Assembly (NCBI RefSeq): GCF_024213195.1
Contig: NZ_JANAVF010000007.1
Location: 1-64,000 of the forward strand
From: Streptomyces sp. TBY4
Lineage (GTDB): Bacteria > Actinomycetota > Actinomycetes > Streptomycetales > Streptomycetaceae
Length of the DNA stretch: 64,000 bases
Reading direction: 5' to 3'
Positions 58,779-64,000 of the stretch are shown here, piece by piece; position 1 is the first letter of the stretch; each line of letters starts with the position of its first letter. Below the pieces are notes generated by a model. That model saw nothing but the letters and a program-made list of their open reading frames with translations. It had not been told where the DNA came from and did no database searches. The translations under genes and the position numbers were made by a program.

Positions 58779-61700
58779 GTGTCCGCGCGTCCGTCCGTCC
58801 CACCGGCCCTCACCGATCCCGAGCAGCTCAAGGAGCTCCTGGGGATCCCCTTCACGCCCGAACAGATGGCCTGCGTCACCGCCCCGCCCGCCCCTCAGGT
58901 CATCGTGGCCGGCGCCGGCTCCGGCAAGACCACGGTCATGGCCGCCCGCGTGGTCTGGCTGGTCGGCACCGGCGCGGTCGCGCCCGAGCAGGTCCTCGGC
59001 CTGACCTTCACCAACAAGGCCGCCGGAGAGCTCGCCGAGCGGGTACGGACCGCCCTCGCCCGGGCCGGGATCAGCGATCCGGACCCCTCCCCGGCCGAGG
59101 CCGACTCCGCCGGCGGGGAGCCGCGGATCTCCACGTACCACGCCTTCGCCGGGCAGCTCCTCAAGGACCACGGCCTGCGCATCGGCCTGGAGCCCAGCGC
59201 CCGGCTGCTCGCCGACGCCACCCGCTTCCAGCTCGCCGCCCGGGTGCTCCGCGAGGCCCCCGGCCCCTACCCCTCCCTCACCAAGTCCGTTCCCGACCTG
59301 GTCAGCGACCTGCTCGCGCTCGACGGGGAGCTCTCCGAGCACCTCGTACCGCCGGAGCGGCTGCGCGCGTACGACACGGAGCTGCTCTCCGCCCTCGCGG
59401 ACGTGAAGCTCAGCAACGAGGACCTCCGCAAGGTCCCGGAAACCGTCCGGGGCCGCCTCGAGCTCCTCGAGCTGGTCTCCCGCTACCGCGCCGCCAAACG
59501 CTCCCGCGACCTCCTCGACTTCGGCGACCAGATAGCCCTCTCCGCGCAGCTCGCCACCACCCGGCCCGAGGTCGGCGCCCTGCTGCGGGAGGAGTTCCGC
59601 GTCGTCCTGCTCGACGAGTACCAGGACACCTCGGTCGCCCAGCGGCTCCTGCTGTCCGGGCTGTTCGGCGGGGGCACCGGGCACGCGGTGACCGCCGTCG
59701 GCGACCCCTGCCAGGCCATCTACGGCTGGCGCGGCGCCTCCGTGGCCAACCTCGACGACTTCCCCGAGCACTTCCCGTACGCCGACGGCAGCCCCGCCAC
59801 CCGCTTCTCCCTCAGCGAGAACCGGCGCAGCGGCGGCCGCCTCCTGGACCTGGCCAACGGGCTCGCCGCCCCGCTGCGCGCCCTGCACGAGGGGGTCGAG
59901 GCCCTGCGCCCCGCGCCGGGCGCGGAACGCGACGGCTCGGTCCGGTGCGCCCTGCTGGAGACCCACGCGCAGGAGCTCGACTGGATCGGAGACTCCGTCG
60001 CGCACCTGGTCCGCACGGGCACGGAGCCGCGCGAGATCGCCGTACTGTGCCGCTCGGGCGGGGACTTCGCACGGATCCAGGCGGCCCTGGTCGAGCGGGA
60101 CGTCCCCGTCGAAGTGGTCGGCCTGTCCGGCCTGCTGCACCTCCCGGAGGTCGCGGACCTGGTGGCCGTCTGCGAGGTCCTCCAGGACCCGGGAGCCAAT
60201 GCCGCGCTCGTCCGGCTGCTCATCGGGCCGCGCTGGCGGATCGGCGCCCGCGACCTGGCCCTGCTGGGCCGCCGCGCCCGCACCCTGATCTCCCGCTCCT
60301 CCTCCTCCTCTTCGGAGGAGGACCGCCTCGCGGCGGCGGTGGAGGGCGTGGACCCGGCGGAGATCGTCTCGCTGGCCGACGCCCTGGAAACCTTCCTGGA
60401 CGGCGCGGGCCAGTCCGCCCCCGACCAGCTGCCCTTCTCGGCCGCCGCCCGGGTCCGCTTCGCGCACCTGGCCCAGGAGCTCCGCGACCTGCGCCGCTCC
60501 CTCTCCGATCCGCTGATGGACGTCCTGCACCGGGTCCTGTCGACGACCGGCCTCGATGTGGAGCTGGCCTCGTCCCCGCACGCGCTGGCGGCCCGCCGCC
60601 GCGAGACCCTGTCGAGCTTCATGGACGTGGCGGCCGGCTTCGCCTCCCTCGACGGGGAGGCCTCCCTCCTCGCCTTCCTGGCCTTCCTGCGCACGGCGGC
60701 CCAGTACGAGAAGGGCCTGGACCATGCCCTGCCCGGCGGCGAGAACACGGTCAAGGTCCTGACGGCCCACAAGTCGAAGGGCCTGGAGTGGGACGTGGTG
60801 GTCGTCCCCGACCTCTCCTCCGGCTCCTTCCCGAAGGAGAAGGCCCCGGAGGCCTGGACCTCGTACGCGAAGGTGCTGCCGTACGCCCTGCGCGGGGACG
60901 CGCCGACCCTCCCGCCCACCCCCGAATGGACCTCGGCGGGCCTGCGCGCCTTCAAATCGGCCCTCAAGTCCCACAAGGCGACCGAGGAACTCCGCCTCGG
61001 CTACGTCACCTTCACCCGCCCCCGCACGCTCCTCCTCGCCTCGGGCCACTGGTGGGGCCCGACCCAGAAGAAGCGGCGCGGCCCGTCCTCCTTCCTCTCC
61101 GCCCTGCACGACCACTGCGCCGCGGGCCACGGAGAAATCGAAGCCTGGGCGGACCCCCCCGCCCCGGACGCGGAAAACCCGTCCCTGGCCACGGACACCA
61201 CCCCGGACCACTCCTGGCCCCTCCCCCTGGACCCCACCTCCCTCACCCTCCGCCGCCAGGCCGCCACCCTGGTCGAGTCCTACCTCCACCCGTCCCACGG
61301 GCCCCACCCCACGCCTGGGGCCAACCCGACCCCCGGGCCCCGCCCGGAGCACCATCCCACCCCGGAGGACCCCTACCTCTGGCCCCCGCACTGCGAAGAC
61401 CCCGCTTACGACGAGGAACCCCCGTGGCCGGACCCGGCCGACGCCCCCGCGACAGCGGACGCCGCCCGGCCGCAGGCCGGGGCGGGCCGCGGCGTGCCCG
61501 CCGCCGCAGGCGGAACCCCGCAGGGGGTCCGGGGCGCAGCCCCGGTTTCGGGAAGGGGCGGGGTGGGGGAAGAGGAAGCCCCGCAGCCCGCACCCGGCGC
61601 CGCCGACCCCTGGCCGGGGGAGGAGCCCCGTCCGCACCCGTCCGCACCCACCGCCGACCTGTGGCCGGAGGACGAGCCCGGTGACGCCGACTGGGCCGCG

Positions 61701-62684
61701 GCCGGCCCCAGGCCCCGCCCGCGCCCCGCCGCGCCCGCCGCCGACGACCTGTGGCCGGAGGACGCCGACTGGGCTGCGGCTGGCCCCAGGCCCAGCCCGC
61801 ACCCCGCCGCGCCCGCCGACGACGACCTGTGGCCGGAGGACGCCGACTGGGCCGCGGCCGGCCCCAAGCCCCGCCCGCGCCCCGCCGCGCCCGGCGGCGA
61901 CGACCCGCGGTCGGAGGCCGGCCCCGACCCCCTCACCCCCGAGGACGCGAGGGCCATCGCCTCCTGGGACCGCGACCTCGACGCCCTGGAGGGCGAGCTC
62001 CGCCGCGCCCGCGAAGCCGTCCGCGACGTGGAACTCCCCTCCGCGCTCTCGGCGAGCCAACTGCTCCGCCTCGCCTCCGACGAGCAGGGCTTCGTACGCG
62101 ACCTCGCCCGCCCCATGCCCAAGCCCCCGCAGCCCGCCGCCCGCCAGGGCACCCGGTTCCACGCCTGGGTGGAGTCCCGGTTCGAGGAGCTCCCGCTGCC
62201 CCACCTCGACGTCCTCGACCCCCTCACGGACCTCCCCGGAGCCCAGCCCCCGGGAGGCGACGGTTCCGACCAGGACATCGCCGACGAGGCCGACCTCGAC
62301 TCCCTCAAGGCCGCCTTCGAGCGGAGCCCGTACGCGGACCGGACCCCATACCGCATGGAGGTACCGGTCCAGCTCACCCTCGCCGGCCGGGTGATCCGCG
62401 GCCGGATCGACGCCGTCTACCGCAACCCCGGAGAAGGCGGCGGCTACGAGATCGTCGACTGGAAGACGGGCCGCACCACCGAGGCCGACCCCCTCCAGCT
62501 GGCCGTCTACCGCCTGGCCTGGGCGGAGGCCACGAACACCCCCCTCGACCAGGTCACGGCAGTGTTCCTGCACGTCCGCAGCGGCCGCGTCATCCGCCCC
62601 CGCAACCTCCCCGACCGCGCTCGTCTTGAGCGGATCCTCCAAGGCAAATCGGACACGGAAAGTGACCGCCGAACGGACGGCTAG
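58779..62684 (+). CDS. adnB: AdnB-like helicase-nuclease subunit
   Basis: 1301 residues. Q motif (FTPEQMACV), Walker A AGAGSGKTT (47-55), TFTNKAAGELAERV, LLDEYQDTS, VGDPCQAIYGWRGA, LTAHKSKGLEWDVVVV and a C-terminal RecB-type nuclease (EIVDWKTGR). It is the lead motor in the mycobacterial AdnAB complex. Residues about 840-1060 are a long Pro/Ala/Asp-rich insert between motor and nuclease, absent from compact relatives; it is encoded by a dispersed repeat (61521-61571) and three DLWPEDxDWAAAGP repeats. The insert explains the extra length over mycobacterial AdnB. Confidence 0.92.
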   Translation: MSARPSVPPALTDPEQLKELLGIPFTPEQMACVTAPPAPQVIVAGAGSGKTTVMAARVVWLVGTGAVAPEQVLGLTFTNKAAGELAERVRTALARAGISDPDPSPAEADSAGGEPRISTYHAFAGQLLKDHGLRIGLEPSARLLADATRFQLAARVLREAPGPYPSLTKSVPDLVSDLLALDGELSEHLVPPERLRAYDTELLSALADVKLSNEDLRKVPETVRGRLELLELVSRYRAAKRSRDLLDFGDQIALSAQLATTRPEVGALLREEFRVVLLDEYQDTSVAQRLLLSGLFGGGTGHAVTAVGDPCQAIYGWRGASVANLDDFPEHFPYADGSPATRFSLSENRRSGGRLLDLANGLAAPLRALHEGVEALRPAPGAERDGSVRCALLETHAQELDWIGDSVAHLVRTGTEPREIAVLCRSGGDFARIQAALVERDVPVEVVGLSGLLHLPEVADLVAVCEVLQDPGANAALVRLLIGPRWRIGARDLALLGRRARTLISRSSSSSSEEDRLAAAVEGVDPAEIVSLADALETFLDGAGQSAPDQLPFSAAARVRFAHLAQELRDLRRSLSDPLMDVLHRVLSTTGLDVELASSPHALAARRRETLSSFMDVAAGFASLDGEASLLAFLAFLRTAAQYEKGLDHALPGGENTVKVLTAHKSKGLEWDVVVVPDLSSGSFPKEKAPEAWTSYAKVLPYALRGDAPTLPPTPEWTSAGLRAFKSALKSHKATEELRLGYVTFTRPRTLLLASGHWWGPTQKKRRGPSSFLSALHDHCAAGHGEIEAWADPPAPDAENPSLATDTTPDHSWPLPLDPTSLTLRRQAATLVESYLHPSHGPHPTPGANPTPGPRPEHHPTPEDPYLWPPHCEDPAYDEEPPWPDPADAPATADAARPQAGAGRGVPAAAGGTPQGVRGAAPVSGRGGVGEEEAPQPAPGAADPWPGEEPRPHPSAPTADLWPEDEPGDADWAAAGPRPRPRPAAPAADDLWPEDADWAAAGPRPSPHPAAPADDDLWPEDADWAAAGPKPRPRPAAPGGDDPRSEAGPDPLTPEDARAIASWDRDLDALEGELRRAREAVRDVELPSALSASQLLRLASDEQGFVRDLARPMPKPPQPAARQGTRFHAWVESRFEELPLPHLDVLDPLTDLPGAQPPGGDGSDQDIADEADLDSLKAAFERSPYADRTPYRMEVPVQLTLAGRVIRGRIDAVYRNPGEGGGYEIVDWKTGRTTEADPLQLAVYRLAWAEATNTPLDQVTAVFLHVRSGRVIRPRNLPDRARLERILQGKSDTESDRRTDG
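61521..61571 (+). repeat. Dispersed Streptomyces repeat inside adnB
   Basis: CAGGGGGTCCGGGGCGCAGC, CCCGG and GGAAGGGGCGGGGTGGGGGA match the second half of the copy at 58625-58680. The open reading frame continues through it, encoding part of the disordered linker (GVRGAAPVSGRGGVGEE). Confidence 0.75.
61659..61905. repeat. Three in-frame repeats of 78-90 bp in adnB
   Basis: Units begin CTGTGGCCGGAGGA at 61659, 61749 and 61827 and encode DLWPEDxxDWAAAGPxPxPxPAAP. Spacing of 90 and 78 bases is divisible by three, keeping the frame. The copies are close in DNA sequence, suggesting recent expansion. Confidence 0.8.
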
Positions 62685-62687
62685 GCT
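62682..62687 (+). promoter_or_regulatory. Likely -10 box of the dipeptidase gene (leaderless)
   Basis: TAGGCT lies seven bases before the ATG at 62695 and its first three bases are the TAG stop codon of adnB. No ribosome site is visible. A -35 box was not identified at the right distance. Confidence 0.5.
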
Positions 62688-62694
62688 CGTGGTC

Positions 62695-64000
62695 ATGAGC
62701 GACACCCCGGCGGACAGCGTCGTCCGCACGTACATCGACACGCACCGCGCGGCCTTCCTCGACGACCTCGCCGAATGGCTCCGCATCCCCTCCGTCTCGG
62801 CCCAGCCCGAGCACGCGCAGGACGTGCGGCGCAGCGCCGACTGGCTGGCCGCGAAGCTCAAGGAGACCGGCTTCCCGGTCTCCGAGGTCTGGCCGACGGC
62901 CGGCGCCCCCGCGGTCTTCGCCGAATGGCCGAGCGAGGACCCCGCCGCCCCCACCGTCCTCGTCTACGGGCACCACGACGTGCAGCCCGCCGCCCTCGCC
63001 GACGGCTGGCACACCGAACCGTTCGAGCCGGTGATCAAGGACGGCCGGATGTACGGGCGCGGCGCGGCCGACGACAAGGGGCAGGTCTTCTTCCACACCC
63101 TCGGCGTCCGGGCCCACCTCGCCGAGACCGGCGCGTCCGCCCCCGCCGTGCACCTCAAGCTGCTGATCGAGGGCGAGGAGGAGTCCGGCTCCCCGCACTT
63201 CCGCGCCCTCGTGGAGCGCGAGGCGGCCCGCCTCGCCGCCGATGTCGTGATCGTCTCCGACACCGGCATGTGGTCCGAGACCACCCCGACCGTCTGCACC
63301 GGCATGCGCGGCGTCGCCGACTGCGAGATCGACCTGTTCGGCCCCGACCAGGACATCCACTCGGGTGCCTTCGGCGGCGCCGTGCCGAATCCGGCCACCG
63401 TCGCGGCCCGCCTCGTGGCGGCCCTGCACGACGCGGACGAGCGGGTCACGATCCCCGGCTTCTACGACAACATCGCCGAGCTCACGGACGCGGAGCGCGC
63501 GCTGATCGCCGAGCTCCCCTTCGACGAGGCCGAGTGGCTCCGTACGGCCAAGTCGTACGCGGCCTCGGGCGAGGCGGGCTACTCCACCCTGGAGCGCGTC
63601 TGGGCCCGCCCGACGGCCGAGGTCAACGGCATCGGCGGCGGCTACCAGGGGCCCGGCGGCAAGACCATCGTGCCCGCTTCGGCGCACCTGAAGCTGTCGT
63701 TCCGGCTGGTCTCCGGGCAGGACCCGTACGCGGTCGAGACGGCCGTCACGGCCTGGGTCGCGGAGCGCGTCCCGGCCGGAATCCGGCACTCCATCACCTT
63801 CGGCGCCCCGACCCGACCGTGCCTGACCCCGCTGGACCACCCGGCGCTGCAGTCGGTGGTCCGGGCCATGGGCAGGGCCTTCGGCGAGAAGGTTCGCTTC
63901 ACCCGCGAGGGCGGCTCGGGGCCGGCGGCCGACCTCCAGGACGTGCTGAACGCCCCCGTCCTCTTCCTCGGCATCTCCGTGCCCTCCGACGGCTGGCACT
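62695..64000 (+). CDS. M20-family dipeptidase, cut by the window end
   Basis: At least 435 residues, open to the last base. M20 metallopeptidase of the ArgE/DapE/CNDP group acting on dipeptides in the cytoplasm. Zinc-site motifs: GHHDVQP, GRGAADDKGQ, the general base and ligand in EGEEESGSPH, and VSDTG. The lid domain begins near DCEIDLFGPDQDIHSG and GGGYQGPGGKTIVPASAHLKLSFRLV. It lacks only the C-terminal end. Its product may use peptides imported by the transporter in the window; that link is speculative. Confidence 0.9.
   Translation, partial: MSDTPADSVVRTYIDTHRAAFLDDLAEWLRIPSVSAQPEHAQDVRRSADWLAAKLKETGFPVSEVWPTAGAPAVFAEWPSEDPAAPTVLVYGHHDVQPAALADGWHTEPFEPVIKDGRMYGRGAADDKGQVFFHTLGVRAHLAETGASAPAVHLKLLIEGEEESGSPHFRALVEREAARLAADVVIVSDTGMWSETTPTVCTGMRGVADCEIDLFGPDQDIHSGAFGGAVPNPATVAARLVAALHDADERVTIPGFYDNIAELTDAERALIAELPFDEAEWLRTAKSYAASGEAGYSTLERVWARPTAEVNGIGGGYQGPGGKTIVPASAHLKLSFRLVSGQDPYAVETAVTAWVAERVPAGIRHSITFGAPTRPCLTPLDHPALQSVVRAMGRAFGEKVRFTREGGSGPAADLQDVLNAPVLFLGISVPSDGWH

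Noticed and set aside
61659..61905. CRISPR-like regular repeats
   Set aside because: The units are 78-90 bp, in frame, without unique spacers, and lie inside adnB; there are no cas genes.
57399..62954. A 1851-codon open frame antisense to adnA, adnB and the dipeptidase
   Set aside because: Open only because GC-rich genes rarely have stops in the opposite frame; its translation is Gly/Arg/Ala-rich without domains, and the plus-strand genes have full motif sets.

Overview
The window is very GC-rich chromosomal DNA with strongly G/C-biased third codon positions, many GTG starts, leaderless transcripts and a Streptomyces-type gene set: a DUF6758 protein, a DUF3152 protein, the AdnAB repair machine, a narGHJI operon and CseBC-like two-component genes. 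I read it as a Streptomyces or very close relative. No rRNA, tRNA, CRISPR array, transposase gene or phage gene was seen.

Layout. 1-403 holds two adjacent palindromic, non-coding elements, the first MITE-like and flanked by CTAG. 404-14000 is a housekeeping block: HtrA-type protease, tatB, Mrp Fe-S carrier, a DUF1003 protein, an MgtE-like protein without a channel domain, a lipoprotein, CorA, a SUFU-domain protein, DUF6758, a PHP phosphoesterase, MarC, an unusual 50-residue gene and an alpha/beta hydrolase. 14088-21926 is a second conserved actinobacterial block: DEAD-box RNA helicase, ferritin-like protein, DUF3107, TetR regulator, hydrolase and DUF3152 protein. It continues at moeZ (32536) and at the alkyltransferase-like protein and adnAB genes (54541-62684). 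From memory, these genes neighbour one another in mycobacteria too (around Rv1223-Rv1239 and Rv3201c-Rv3211).

Accessory blocks interrupt this core. 21936-27657 is a five-part oligopeptide ABC transporter operon, apparently headed by a leaderless 31-codon leader peptide. 27859-32472 is a four-gene cluster: a PelF-like glycosyltransferase, a polytopic membrane protein, a sugar-nucleotide epimerase and a spherulin-4/GH135-like protein. It looks like a compact Pel- or galactosaminogalactan-like system and is the best candidate for an undescribed system here. 33785-41038 carries a secreted peptidase, an FtsX/MacB-like ABC exporter and a two-component system. 41207-50528 encodes coproporphyrinogen/protoporphyrinogen oxidase, a radical SAM/SPASM protein and respiratory nitrate reductase NarGHJI, with a YwiC-like gene divergent from it.

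Working together: MoeZ supplies sulfur carriers (for example for the molybdenum cofactor NarG needs); the radical SAM enzyme and HemG fit heme supply for NarI; Mrp fits Fe-S supply for NarGH and AdnA; TatB serves Tat export. A DevR/OsdR-like box sits about 41 bases upstream of the inferred nar transcription start, pointing to control by low oxygen. A dispersed repeat family has one copy between adnA and adnB, one inside adnB, one upstream of the MacB-like ATPase gene, and a related fragment in the linker of the fused oligopeptide ATPase.
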